Positions 54,122 to 62,602 of a DNA stretch of 64,000 bases are shown here, piece after piece. Made by a program: the position numbers and the translations under genes. The notes beneath the pieces are model-generated. The model searched no databases. It was given only the letters and a program-made list of their open reading frames with translations, and was not told where the DNA came from. This stretch comes from Streptomyces sp. CB01580 (GTDB lineage: Bacteria > Actinomycetota > Actinomycetes > Streptomycetales > Streptomycetaceae). The stretch's first letter is position 1; every line of letters begins with the position of its first letter. The stretch lies in contig NZ_LIXJ01000004.1 of the NCBI RefSeq assembly GCF_001905795.1, forward strand, positions 186,001-250,000. Direction: 5' to 3'.

Positions 54122-54412
54122 GTGTTGAGCGGCATCTTCAAGGATCTGGAGCAGGTTCTCGGAGAGCAGTTCCTCCCTGGCAAGGCCGAGGTCGACGTAC
54201 TCCTGTGCCGAACCCGTGGCGCGCTCATGCAACTCGTCGCGGCAGTGCCCGATTTCATCGTGCGGTCGGGCCCGATCGATGACGTGATCGAGAGAGCACG
54301 GCACCTGGTCTCCACCGCACCGGCAGACGACCTCATTGGGCCGCGAGTACTCCTGAGGCGCATGGCCTTGACAGTCGTCGACCTGCTCGACGAGATGCGG
54401 CCGATCCCCTGA
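54122..54412 (+). CDS. small hypothetical protein, possibly truncated
   Basis: A 96-residue frame (TTG 54122, GTG 54119 also possible) without a convincing ribosome site. It reads as a helical soluble protein: LEQVLGEQFLPGKAEVDVLL, RGALMQLVAAVPDFIV and LLRRMALTVVDLLDEMRPIP. It loosely resembles DUF6415-type proteins of Streptomyces regulator islands. It may lack its N-terminus. Confidence 0.4.
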   Translation: MLSGIFKDLEQVLGEQFLPGKAEVDVLLCRTRGALMQLVAAVPDFIVRSGPIDDVIERARHLVSTAPADDLIGPRVLLRRMALTVVDLLDEMRPIP

Positions 54413-54568
54413 CCACCGCACCCGCCCGTTGTCCACCCTCGTCGCGGGCCGACGCGGTTCCTACCCCGTTTCGGCTGTTCGGTGTGCCAGCCGGAACGGA
54501 CGCCCCCACGCCGCGCCGGGCCGGCCGCACCTGGGACCCAGTAGGCACCCCGTTCCCTCTCGGCAGTG

Positions 54569-54736
54569 TCATCCGACGCGGTGGCAGGGGCATGCGCACC
54601 ACCGCGTCTCAATGGGCACCTCCCACTCCGGAGCCCCCGTCCGACGGGTGACACCCAGCCACGGACACTCCCCGTGCTCGCCGATCCGGCACGCAGGCAC
54701 GAGCCCTTCCCGGGTGGCCGGTGCGGGCGCAATCAC
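54569..54736 (-). CDS. tiny Cys/His-rich protein (third of three overlapping genes)
   Basis: A 55-residue protein whose GTG at 54736 overlaps the preceding stop as GTGA. It contains CRIGEHGECPWLGVTRRTG and ends WCACPCHRVG, giving a CxxGxHxxC...CxCxCH pattern suggestive of metal binding. Its role is unknown. Confidence 0.6.
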   Translation of the reverse strand: MIAPAPATREGLVPACRIGEHGECPWLGVTRRTGAPEWEVPIETRWCACPCHRVG

Positions 54737-54927
54737 GGCTGCTCGCCGTATGGGCGAATGCGGCGCTGTTCCCGGCACGGGGCACACGCGTACAGGCCGA
54801 TCCCGGGGCCGGAGCCCTGCTCGATGACGTCGACCAGAACCGCGGTCCCGGACGGACCCTTGTGCCAGTGGCACCAGCCGAAGCCGGGCCGCACGGGCGG
54901 CTTCGACTGCGCGGGCCGCGTGGTCAT
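54733..54927 (-). CDS. small Cys-containing protein (second of three overlapping genes)
   Basis: A 64-residue protein from ATG 54927, overlapping the preceding stop by ATGA. It reads PGFGWCHWHKGPSGTAVLVD and GLYACAPCREQRRIRPYG; the CxxH and CxxC pairs resemble a small zinc site. No family name can be given. Confidence 0.6.
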   Translation of the reverse strand: MTTRPAQSKPPVRPGFGWCHWHKGPSGTAVLVDVIEQGSGPGIGLYACAPCREQRRIRPYGEQP

Positions 54928-55067
54928 CGCGCCCCCTTGCACCGGTTGCACCGGCACGGCGGGAGCGTGGTCGACAGGGCCACAGTCCTGGCCGGACCGA
55001 CTTCGGCCTTCGGACGGATCACGCGCGTCCGGCCGTGCCGGTCCACCTCGTACACCTTGATCGTCAT
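54924..55067 (-). CDS. small basic protein (first of three overlapping genes)
   Basis: A 47-residue protein from ATG 55067: MTIKVYEVDRHGRTRVIRPK with a cysteine-rich end PPCRCNRCKGAR. It heads a compact three-gene unit with four-base overlaps, divergent from the XRE regulator at 55200 and perhaps controlled by it. Confidence 0.55.
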   Translation of the reverse strand: MTIKVYEVDRHGRTRVIRPKAEVGPARTVALSTTLPPCRCNRCKGAR

Positions 55068-55163
55068 CACCACGTCGACCCCTGGTTCCTCTCGATACTC
55101 ATTGGACGCAGACTTCTGCGGATCACCTCTGCCCGCACCGTAGGGCGCGGTACAACCGTGATG

Positions 55164-55182
55164 GGCACGCAAAGTGCGTGCC
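55164..55182. promoter_or_regulatory. palindrome between divergent small genes and XRE regulator
   Basis: GGCACGC-AAAGT-GCGTGCC has perfect seven-base arms and lies 18 bases before the regulator start. It is a good candidate for autoregulation. Confidence 0.55.
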
Positions 55183-55199
55183 CCGTTCGGGAGACCTTG

Positions 55200-56426
55200 A
55201 TGAACGCTGGTCGCATCGGTCGCCGCATCGCCTACTGGCGAGAGCGTCGTGGCCTCACACAAACCGACTTCGGGCGGCTGATGGGACAAACCCGTAGATG
55301 GGTGCAAGATCTGGAGGGCGGTCAACGGCAGCAGGATCCGCGCCTGTCGGTGGTCGTGAAGGCTGCCGAAGTACTGCGGATCCCCCTGGAACAACTCTTG
55401 ACCGACACTCCTTCATCGGCCGCGACTCCCGGCCAGCCGCCGGCAGAAGCCGCGGCTGTCATCGACGTGCTGTACAGCGGTGCGGAGGACGACACTCCTC
55501 CGCTGCCGCTCGACGAGTTGCGCCAGCGTCTCGTCTACTGCTGTGAAGCGTTCCAGGCTTGCCATTACCTGGCGCTCGGCCGCGAGCTTCCCGCCCTCGT
55601 CGTCGGCTCTGGCCGTACGGCCGCCCGCGCAGGCGACGAGGCAGCGGAAGCACACGCCCTCCACTCCCGAGTACTGCAACTGACAACGAGCTTCCTCCAC
55701 AAGTACGGACCGGCGACAGCCGTGCAGGCTGCGGTCGTCGCAGACCGGGCCCTGGCTGCGGCAGAACAGTCCGGGGATGCGGTGACCATCGGTGCCGCAT
55801 CCCGCCGGGTCGCCAAGTCCCTTGCCTCCCAGGGGCAGTCCGCAGCAGCCATCAGCTTCGCCGTAGCGGCGGCGCGGCGCCTCCAGGACGATCTGTCAAC
55901 GGCCGGACCGCTCGGTCTGTCGACCCTCGGCATGCTGTATCTGTCGGCCGCGGTCAGCGCGTCCGCCCAGGAACGAACGGCATCCAGGGTCCGGGCCGCC
56001 ATCGAGCACGTCGATCAGGCCGGCGAACTGGCCGGCGAACTGGCCGACCAGCAGGGCGCGGACTTGAACATGGACTGGACGAACTTCGGCCCGACGAACG
56101 TCGCGCTGCACCGGGTGGACGTCCTGGCCCGTTTCGAGGACGGCTGGTCGGCATTGGACGCCGCGGAGGCCGTGACCGATGCGGATGTACGAAAGCTGAG
56201 GAATGAACGTCGGGCCGGGCACCTCATCACTCTGGCCCGCGCTCAACTCTTGACACGGAAGAAAGAGGCTGCTGCGGCCTCTCTCGTTCAGGCTGCCAGG
56301 CTTGCCCCTGAAGAGTTCCGGGGGAGGCCCAGCACCATGGCGCTGGTGAAGGACGTTCTTGCCGCAACGCCCCTCCCAAGCGGCGAGTTGCGTGCGCTGG
56401 CCGCTCGATGTGGACTCCAAGCATGA
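55200..56426 (+). CDS. XRE-family regulator with TPR-like sensor domain
   Basis: A 408-residue regulator. The helix-turn-helix is at residues 5-60 (RIAYWRERRGLTQTDFGRLM, WVQDLEGGQRQ, IPLEQLL). The rest is helical repeat sequence (AAEAHALHSRVLQLTTSFLH, VAVAAARRLQDDLSTAG-like segments, then RNERRAGHLITLARAQLL). GGGAGA precedes ATG 55200. Its stop overlaps the start of the flavoprotein gene (ATGA), so both are made together. Such regulators are common in Streptomyces; the ligand is unknown. Confidence 0.85.
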   Translation: MNAGRIGRRIAYWRERRGLTQTDFGRLMGQTRRWVQDLEGGQRQQDPRLSVVVKAAEVLRIPLEQLLTDTPSSAATPGQPPAEAAAVIDVLYSGAEDDTPPLPLDELRQRLVYCCEAFQACHYLALGRELPALVVGSGRTAARAGDEAAEAHALHSRVLQLTTSFLHKYGPATAVQAAVVADRALAAAEQSGDAVTIGAASRRVAKSLASQGQSAAAISFAVAAARRLQDDLSTAGPLGLSTLGMLYLSAAVSASAQERTASRVRAAIEHVDQAGELAGELADQQGADLNMDWTNFGPTNVALHRVDVLARFEDGWSALDAAEAVTDADVRKLRNERRAGHLITLARAQLLTRKKEAAAASLVQAARLAPEEFRGRPSTMALVKDVLAATPLPSGELRALAARCGLQA

Positions 56427-56968
56427 CGAGAGTGCTGTATCTCATTGCCTGTGCGGCCGGCCCCACCGAATACGTCGACAAGGGAGTGGGCCTGGCGCAG
56501 GCACGGGGGTGGGACACCTGCCTGATCCTGACGCCGTCGGCTGCCCGCTGGTGGGAACCGCGCCTCGGTGAGCTGGAAGCGCTGACGGGGCATCGAGTGC
56601 GGTCGCAGTACAAATTGCCTGGGGAGCGGGACGCGCTACCGAAGGCGGACGCCATGCTCGTGGCCCCGTTGTCCTGCACGAGCCTGAACAAGTGGGGTGC
56701 CGGAATCGCGGACACCCTGGCGTTGGGGCTGGTCTCCGAGGGCGTGCACCTGGGGGTTCCGGTGGTGGCCATGCCTTACTTCAACCAGGCGCAGGGAAGC
56801 CAGCCGGCGGTGGCCCGCAGCATTGCGGACCTGCGGGCGCAAGGCGTGGTCCTCCTCGACGGGCCGGATGGGTACGAGTCGCACCCTCCGAAGCGTGGTG
56901 AGCCCGCAAGCTTCCCTTGGCACCTCGCTCTGGATTCGGTCGGCTGCCTTGTGGGTCCCCCTGTGTAG
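56423..56968 (+). CDS. flavoprotein of the PPC decarboxylase-like family
   Basis: A 181-residue protein with the HFCD flavoprotein fold: MTRVLYLIACAAGPTEYVDK, WDTCLILTPSAARWW, MLVAPLSCTSLNKWGAGIAD and TLALGLVSEGVHLGVPVVAM. These match the FMN-binding blocks of PPCDC-type proteins. Coupled to the XRE gene, it may make or sense a small signal rather than serve coenzyme A synthesis. Confidence 0.8.
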   Translation: MTRVLYLIACAAGPTEYVDKGVGLAQARGWDTCLILTPSAARWWEPRLGELEALTGHRVRSQYKLPGERDALPKADAMLVAPLSCTSLNKWGAGIADTLALGLVSEGVHLGVPVVAMPYFNQAQGSQPAVARSIADLRAQGVVLLDGPDGYESHPPKRGEPASFPWHLALDSVGCLVGPPV

Positions 56969-57235
56969 ATGGCCTCCGCGCATACGTGGGTGGCCAGACC
57001 GGCGCGCGGGACGGGCTGGCCGTGCTGTGCGTTTCCGCGCAGGCGGGGGCGTTCCGGTACCGGAGGCGGGGTCCGAGCTCCCGCCCGACGGCAGCGTGTT
57101 GCCCCGTCGGCTGAGCAACTCGTGCTGCTCGCCGCACAGGGCGAACGGTCGAGGGGGTGTCATGCGCGAGAACACGACGGCCACAAGGCGAAGTGACGAT
57201 GTCCGCCTCGGCGAAGACGACCGCACCTGGCGAAG

Positions 57236-58237
57236 TCAGACGACACGAGACGCCGGAGATTCCCGGCCCGGCCCCGTGTCCGCTTCCACACCCTCCACCG
57301 CCGCCATCAGCCCCTGCTCCGGCGCCGGAGCCGGAGCCGGAGCCGACCTCGGCTCGGGCTCCGGCGCCGTCGTACGCCCCCGCCGCGTCCCCGCGAGGGA
57401 GGTGAGGGCCACTCCGCCCACCAGCAGCGCAGCCGCGCACCACCGCAGCGGGCTCACCGACTCGCCCAGCAGCAGTGCGGCCGAGGACATCCCGAAGACG
57501 GGCACCAGCAGGGTGAACGGGGCCACCGACGACGCCGGATGCTGGCGCAGCAGGTAGCCCCAGACGCCGAAGCCGAAGACGGTGGTGATCCACGCGACGT
57601 AGACGATGATCCCGGCACCGCTCCAGTCGAGCGCGGCCAGCGCGGCGGCGTCGCGGTCCCAGCCCTCGAAGACGAGGGAGAGGCCGAGCAGCGGCAGGAC
57701 CGGCACGGTGGAGACCCAGACCATGAAGTTCAGGGAGTCGGCCGGAGCGGCCTTGCGGGTCAGCACGTTGGACACGCCCCAGCAGGCGGCCGCCGCGATC
57801 ACCAGGACGAAGGCGAACACCGGCCCGCCTGTCCCCTCGTCGACCGCGGCCACCCCGATGCCCGCGAGCGCCACGACCATGCCGAGCACGCGCACCCTTC
57901 CCGGCCGTTCGCCCAGCGCCACGGCCGCGAAGAGGGCCGTGAACACCGCCTGGACCTGGAGCACGAGCGAGGAGAGACCGGCCGGCATGCCGCGGTCCAT
58001 GCCGATGAAGAGGAGCCCGAACTTGGCCACGCCGAGCGTCAGGCCGACGCCCACGATCCACTTCCAGGCGACCTTGGGCCGGCCGACGAAGAAGACCGCG
58101 GGCAGCGCGGCGACCAGGAAGCGCAGGGCGGAGAACAGCAGCGGCGGGAAGTGCCCGAGGCCGACTTCGATGACCACGAAGTTCACACCCCAGACGGCGG
58201 CGACCAGGGCCGCCAGGGCTATGTGGAGGGGACGCAT
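57236..58237 (-). CDS. EamA (DMT) family transporter
   Basis: A 333-residue membrane protein with ten helices in two EamA repeats (LVAAVWGVNFVVIEVGLG; AAAACWGVSNVLTRKAAP; LLGESVSPLRWCAAALLVGG). Such proteins export amino acids or metabolites. The last 45 residues are a Pro/Glu/Ala-rich tail. It diverges from a LysR gene 72 bases away that probably controls it. Confidence 0.88.
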   Translation of the reverse strand: MRPLHIALAALVAAVWGVNFVVIEVGLGHFPPLLFSALRFLVAALPAVFFVGRPKVAWKWIVGVGLTLGVAKFGLLFIGMDRGMPAGLSSLVLQVQAVFTALFAAVALGERPGRVRVLGMVVALAGIGVAAVDEGTGGPVFAFVLVIAAAACWGVSNVLTRKAAPADSLNFMVWVSTVPVLPLLGLSLVFEGWDRDAAALAALDWSGAGIIVYVAWITTVFGFGVWGYLLRQHPASSVAPFTLLVPVFGMSSAALLLGESVSPLRWCAAALLVGGVALTSLAGTRRGRTTAPEPEPRSAPAPAPAPEQGLMAAVEGVEADTGPGRESPASRVV

Positions 58238-58279
58238 TCACCGAGGATCACCCGCGCCGACCATGTAGCACCAGCGCTG

Positions 58280-58297
58280 ATTCCTTCATGGTGGAAT
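58280..58297. promoter_or_regulatory. candidate LysR operator
   Basis: ATTCC-N8-GGAAT, perfect five-base arms, between the divergent EamA and LysR starts. Size and position fit a LysR recognition site. Confidence 0.5.
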
Positions 58298-58309
58298 TGA
58301 GGAACGCTA

Positions 58310-59296
58310 ATGAATGCGGTACCGACCACCGGACGCGGTACCGATCAGCCCCACACCGCTGAATCGGCGAGAACCCCGGAGGCCACGGTGCTCGATCTTT
58401 CCCGGCTGCGCGCGCTGCACGCGGTCTCCGTCCACGGCTCCGTCGCGGGCGCCGCCGCCGCGCTCGGATACACCCCGTCGGCGGTCTCGCAGCAGATCAC
58501 CAAGCTGGAGCGGGAGACCCGTACCACCCTCCTCGAACGCCGCGGGCGCGGCGTCGCGCTGACCGAGGAGGCGCTCCACCTCGCCGCGACGGGCCAGCGG
58601 CTGCTGGCGATCGTGGAACAGGCGGAGACCACGCTGGAGGAGCGCCGGGGGCTGCCGACGGGACGGCTGTCGATCGGCGCGTTCGCGTCGGCGGCGCGCG
58701 GGCTGCTGCCCGGTGTGCTGGCCGGGCTGGAACGGGACCATCCGGCACTGGAGGTCCGGCTGACCGAGGTCGATCCGCATCTCTCGGTCGACCTGGTGGC
58801 CAAGGGCGTGATCGATCTGGCGGTGGCGCACGACTGGGACATCGCCCCGCTGCCCGCCCCGGAGGGCGTGGCACAGGCGGTGATCGGCGGCGACCGGTGC
58901 GATCTGCTGGTGCCCGAGGGCCACCGGCTCGCGGGGCGGGACGCGGTGCGGCGCGAGGAGCTGGCGAAGGAGCGGTGGATCTGCCAGCCGCCGGGGAGGG
59001 TGTGCCACGACTGGCTCGTACGGACGCTGCGGACGGCGGGTTACGAGCCGGACATCCGGCACCAGGCGGAGGAGAACCACACCCAGCTCGCCCTGCTCGC
59101 CGCCGGTCTCGGGGTGGCGATGATCCCGCGGCTGGGGCGCGGGCCACTGCCCGCGGGCGTGGTGGCGGTGCCGCTGGATCCCGTACCGGTACGGCGGCTG
59201 TACGCGCTGTGGCGTACGGAGGCGGCCCGACGGCCCGCGATCACGGCGGCGGTCTCCTCGCTGCAGGCGCACGGAACCGCACTCGGCCTGGCGTGA
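58310..59296 (+). CDS. LysR-family transcriptional regulator
   Basis: A 328-residue regulator. The winged helix is at about residues 28-87 (RLRALHAVSVHGSVAGAAAA, YTPSAVSQQITKLERE). The effector domain starts near 115 (GRLSIGAFASAARGLLPGVL) and includes LLVPEGHRLAGR and GLGVAMIPRLGRG. GAGGAA precedes ATG 58310; a start at the internal VLDLSRL is less likely. It should respond to the substrate of the divergent EamA exporter. Confidence 0.9.
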   Translation: MNAVPTTGRGTDQPHTAESARTPEATVLDLSRLRALHAVSVHGSVAGAAAALGYTPSAVSQQITKLERETRTTLLERRGRGVALTEEALHLAATGQRLLAIVEQAETTLEERRGLPTGRLSIGAFASAARGLLPGVLAGLERDHPALEVRLTEVDPHLSVDLVAKGVIDLAVAHDWDIAPLPAPEGVAQAVIGGDRCDLLVPEGHRLAGRDAVRREELAKERWICQPPGRVCHDWLVRTLRTAGYEPDIRHQAEENHTQLALLAAGLGVAMIPRLGRGPLPAGVVAVPLDPVPVRRLYALWRTEAARRPAITAAVSSLQAHGTALGLA

Positions 59297-59394
59297 GGCG
59301 GAGGGCGCGGCTCCCGCCCCCGGTATGGGGTGGTGAGTCGCTCGGTCCACGTCCTGCGTGGTGAGGCTTTCGACGGGCGTCGCGGACTCCTGGC

Positions 59395-60018
59395 TCAGCC
59401 GGTGCTGAACATCTGAACGGCGCCCCAGATCATGAACGCGAGAATGAGGGCGAAGAGGACGAAGACGAAGACCAGGGCGATCCGGGGAATGCCCTTGGCG
59501 CGGACGTCGGCCCCGGTCGTGAGGTTCTCCACCTCGGTCATGCGGAAGGTACCGGATTTCATCCTGCCGGTCCCCCGCACCCAGTCGCCGTCGCTGATGG
59601 AGCCCTCCACCCGGTAACCGCGCATCTCCACCGGGATGAGCTGGATGCGGTTCCCGGAGTCGTCGTACCGCTCGACGCGGAAGGTACACACCGCCTCGGA
59701 GGTGTCCCGCTGCTGTTCGGTCCGGAACCGGGCGCCGTGCACCTGCCCTTCGACGACGCTCACGGTGCCGGCGGGCGGCGGCGGGGACTCCGGTGCGCCG
59801 TGCCGCCCCGGCGCCTCGGCACGCGGACGGTCGCCGCCGCCCGGACGGGGGCCGGGGCGGCCCTCCGGCGGGGGCGGCGGACGGTCCGGCCGGGGGCTCC
59901 AACTGCCGTCGCGGTTGCCGGAGCCCTCGTCGAACCGGTCGCTCCTGGGTCGGCCACAGCGCCCGCAGGTCCGGACATCCGTCGGCACCTCGGCACCGCA
60001 GCCTGGGCACGAAGTCAC
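59395..60018 (-). CDS. zinc-ribbon protein with one C-terminal membrane helix
   Basis: A 207-residue protein. A zinc ribbon (CPGCGAEVPTDVRTCGRCGR) starts it; residues 25-90 are Pro/Arg/Gly-rich; a beta-rich middle (TVSVVEGQVHGARFRTEQQR, RGYRVEGSISDGDWVRGTGR) resembles a small OB/SH3-like fold; a single helix IALVFVFVLFALILAFMIW anchors the C-terminus. Partner and role unknown. It stands alone, its start diverging from the GH3 gene. Confidence 0.75.
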   Translation of the reverse strand: MTSCPGCGAEVPTDVRTCGRCGRPRSDRFDEGSGNRDGSWSPRPDRPPPPPEGRPGPRPGGGDRPRAEAPGRHGAPESPPPPAGTVSVVEGQVHGARFRTEQQRDTSEAVCTFRVERYDDSGNRIQLIPVEMRGYRVEGSISDGDWVRGTGRMKSGTFRMTEVENLTTGADVRAKGIPRIALVFVFVLFALILAFMIWGAVQMFSTG

Positions 60019-60551
60019 GGGATCACCCCGGTCGTCGCTGGGCGGTGTATCCGCTCAGCAGTGCGTCTGATCGAGGCGGACGGCCGCGATTGCGCTGAAT
60101 GACACCGCAGCGCCTTCCGCCACGTGCATCTCTCCGACCTGCCGCATCGTCGCCACCCTCCGGAATTCGGCGGGGCTCCTGCGCGGCGCGGTCACGTGGT
60201 CACGCCGGTTCCATCGATCGGCCGCCGACCACGCGTCGCCCGGTTCCGCGGTCCTCGATGAACACGACCATTGTTACCCGCGCGACGACGGGCCGCGCGC
60301 CGAGCACTCGCCGCGGGACCGGACCGGCCAGTCCTTCGAGGCGTCCGGGCCCGTCCGCGCCCCGCCGGGCCTCGGCACCGCCCCTGGTACCGCCGCCCCC
60401 GGCGCCACGCATTTCCGCCCACACCTCCACGTGTCATCGCCCGTATCGGACCGGACCCTTGACCGGAAGTTATTTTCTGGATATCCGTGCTCCTTGGAAG
60501 TTTCTTTCACCACCTCGTTCCCGATCCCCGAGCAAGGCCGAAGGAGCTCAC
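60019..60551. other. intergenic region before the GH3 gene
   Basis: No gene recognised. A possible promoter for the GH3 gene is TTGACC (60460-60465), 17 bases, then TATCCG (60483-60488). Confidence 0.4.
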
Positions 60552-62432
60552 GTGCCCCACCGCACCTCCAGACGCACGCTTCTCACCGTCACCGCCGCCA
60601 CCGCCGCGGTCGCCGTCACGGGCGGGGTCGCCGCCCCCGCCGGCGTGGCCTCCCCCGCCGCGGGCGCCCAGGGGGCCGCGCGCGGCGAACGCCCCGCCGG
60701 GCACCACAGGTCGGCCGCCACCACCAAGCGCCTCAAGCGGCTCATCTCCCGCATGAGCCTGGAGGAGAAGGTCGGGCAGCTCTTCGTGATGCGGGTGTAC
60801 GGGCACTCCGCCACCGCGCCCGACCAGGCCGACATCGACGCCAACCTGGCCCAGATCGGGGTCCGCACCGCCGCCGAGCTGATCGCCAAGTACCACGTCG
60901 GCGGGATCATCTACTTCGTCTGGGCCCACAACACCCGCGACCCGCACCAGATCGCCGACCTCTCCAACGGCATCCAGCGCGCCGGGCTCGCCGGGCCCAC
61001 TCCCCTGCCGCTCATCGTCTCCACCGACCAGGAGCACGGCATCGTGTGCCGGGTGGGCGAGCCCGCCACGCTGATGCCGGGCGCGATGGCGCTGGGCGCG
61101 GGCGGTTCGCGCTCCGACGCGCGCCGGGCCGGGCAGATCGCCGGTGCCGAACTGGCCGCGCTCGGCATCAACCAGAACTACGCTCCGGACGCCGACGTCA
61201 ACGTCAACCCGGCCAACCCGGTGATCGGCGTGCGCTCCTTCGGCTCCGACCCGCGGTCCGTGGCCGGGATGGTCGCCGCGCAGGTGAAGGGGTATCAGAC
61301 CGGCGGCGTCGCAGCGACGATCAAGCACTTCCCGGGTCACGGCGACACCAGCACCGACAGCCACACCGGTTTGCCGGCCATCACCCACACCCGTGAGGAG
61401 TGGGCGGAGCTGGACGCGCCGCCGTTCCGGGCCGCGATCGCCGCGGGCATCGACTCGATCATGACCGCCCACATCGTGGTACCGGCACTGGACCCGTCCG
61501 AGGACCCGGCGACCCTGTCCCGCCCGATCCTCACCGGCGTCCTGCGCGAGGAACTCGGCTACGACGGGGTCGTGGTGACCGACGCACTCGACATGGAGGG
61601 CGTACGGACGAAGTACGGCGACGAACGCGTACCGGTCCTCGCCCTGAAGGCGGGCGTCGACCAGTTGCTCAACCCGCCGAACCTCGCCGTCGCCTGGAAC
61701 GCCGTCCTGGCGGCCGTGAAGAGCGGCGAACTCGGCGAGGACCGGATCGACGAATCGATTCTGCGCATCCTGCGGCTGAAGACGAAGCTCGGCCTGTTCG
61801 ACGACCCGTTCGTCAGCCACAAGGACGTGGACCGGGTCGTCGGGACGCGCGCCCACCTCGCCGCCGCCGACCGGATCGCCGAGCGCACCACCACCCTGCT
61901 CGCCAACGACGGCGCGGTGCTGCCGCTCTCCCGCCGCTCCCACAAGAAGCTGCTCGTGGTCGGCGCCGACCCGGCCTCCCCGTCCGGCACCACCGGGCCG
62001 CCGACCACCACCCTCGCCACCGCGTTCACCGAACTCGGCTTCACCGCAACGGCGTTGTCCACGGGCACCACGCCCACCCGGGCGAAGATCGACGAGGCGG
62101 TGGCCGCCGCCCGGGACAAGGACGCGGTGGTCGTGGGGACGTACAACGTGTCCGCGACCAGCTCCCAGCGCACCCTGGTGAGCGCCCTCGCGGCGACCGG
62201 GATCCCGGTGATCACGATCGCGATCCGCAACCCGTACGACATCGCGCAGCTGGCGGACACCGGGTTCGCGGCGAGCCTGGCCGCGTACTCCTGGACCGAC
62301 GTCGAACTGCGCGCCGCCGCCCGGGTCGTCGCCGGGCACGCCCGCCCGCGCGGCACCCTGCCGGTGCCGGTGCAGCGCGCGGACGATCCGGCGCGGGTGC
62401 TGTACCCGGTCGGCCACGGGCTGCGGTACTGA
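60552..62432 (+). CDS. secreted GH3 beta-N-acetylhexosaminidase-like enzyme
   Basis: A 626-residue exported hydrolase. A Tat-type signal (RTSRRTLLTVTAATAAVAVT) covers about residues 1-45. The GH3 barrel shows LIVSTDQEHGIVCR, the NagZ-type signature KHFPGHGDTSTDSHTGLP and the nucleophile region VVVTDALDMEGV. A second alpha/beta domain follows from about residue 430. It probably removes N-acetylglucosamine from cell-wall or chitin fragments outside the cell. AAGGAG lies five bases before GTG 60552. A strong hairpin follows. Confidence 0.9.
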   Translation: MPHRTSRRTLLTVTAATAAVAVTGGVAAPAGVASPAAGAQGAARGERPAGHHRSAATTKRLKRLISRMSLEEKVGQLFVMRVYGHSATAPDQADIDANLAQIGVRTAAELIAKYHVGGIIYFVWAHNTRDPHQIADLSNGIQRAGLAGPTPLPLIVSTDQEHGIVCRVGEPATLMPGAMALGAGGSRSDARRAGQIAGAELAALGINQNYAPDADVNVNPANPVIGVRSFGSDPRSVAGMVAAQVKGYQTGGVAATIKHFPGHGDTSTDSHTGLPAITHTREEWAELDAPPFRAAIAAGIDSIMTAHIVVPALDPSEDPATLSRPILTGVLREELGYDGVVVTDALDMEGVRTKYGDERVPVLALKAGVDQLLNPPNLAVAWNAVLAAVKSGELGEDRIDESILRILRLKTKLGLFDDPFVSHKDVDRVVGTRAHLAAADRIAERTTTLLANDGAVLPLSRRSHKKLLVVGADPASPSGTTGPPTTTLATAFTELGFTATALSTGTTPTRAKIDEAVAAARDKDAVVVGTYNVSATSSQRTLVSALAATGIPVITIAIRNPYDIAQLADTGFAASLAAYSWTDVELRAAARVVAGHARPRGTLPVPVQRADDPARVLYPVGHGLRY

Positions 62433-62455
62433 CAACCGGCCCCTCGCCGGTGCGC

Positions 62456-62494
62456 GTGGGCGGTGCACGGGGCCGGACCCCGCGCACCGCCCAC
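62456..62494 (+). terminator. terminator of the GH3 gene
   Basis: GTGGGCGGTGC/GCACCGCCCAC (11 bases) extended inward by CGGGG/CCCCG after one mismatch, 24 bases past the stop. Confidence 0.88.
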
Positions 62495-62550
62495 GGTGTG
62501 CGGTAGAGCCGGTCACCGGGCCGCTCGGTCCCACCGGCCCCGGAAAGCCC

Positions 62551-62589
62551 GGGGGGAGGGGGCGCGCACCACGCGCGGCCCCTCCCCCC
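62551..62589. terminator. second terminator between converging GH3 and S37 genes
   Basis: GGGGGGAGGGG (62551-62561) pairs with CCCCTCCCCCC (62579-62589), with inner GCGCG pairs. It lies 13 bases after the peptidase stop on the minus strand. Confidence 0.85.
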
Positions 62590-62602
62590 GTACGCGAACC
62601 GG

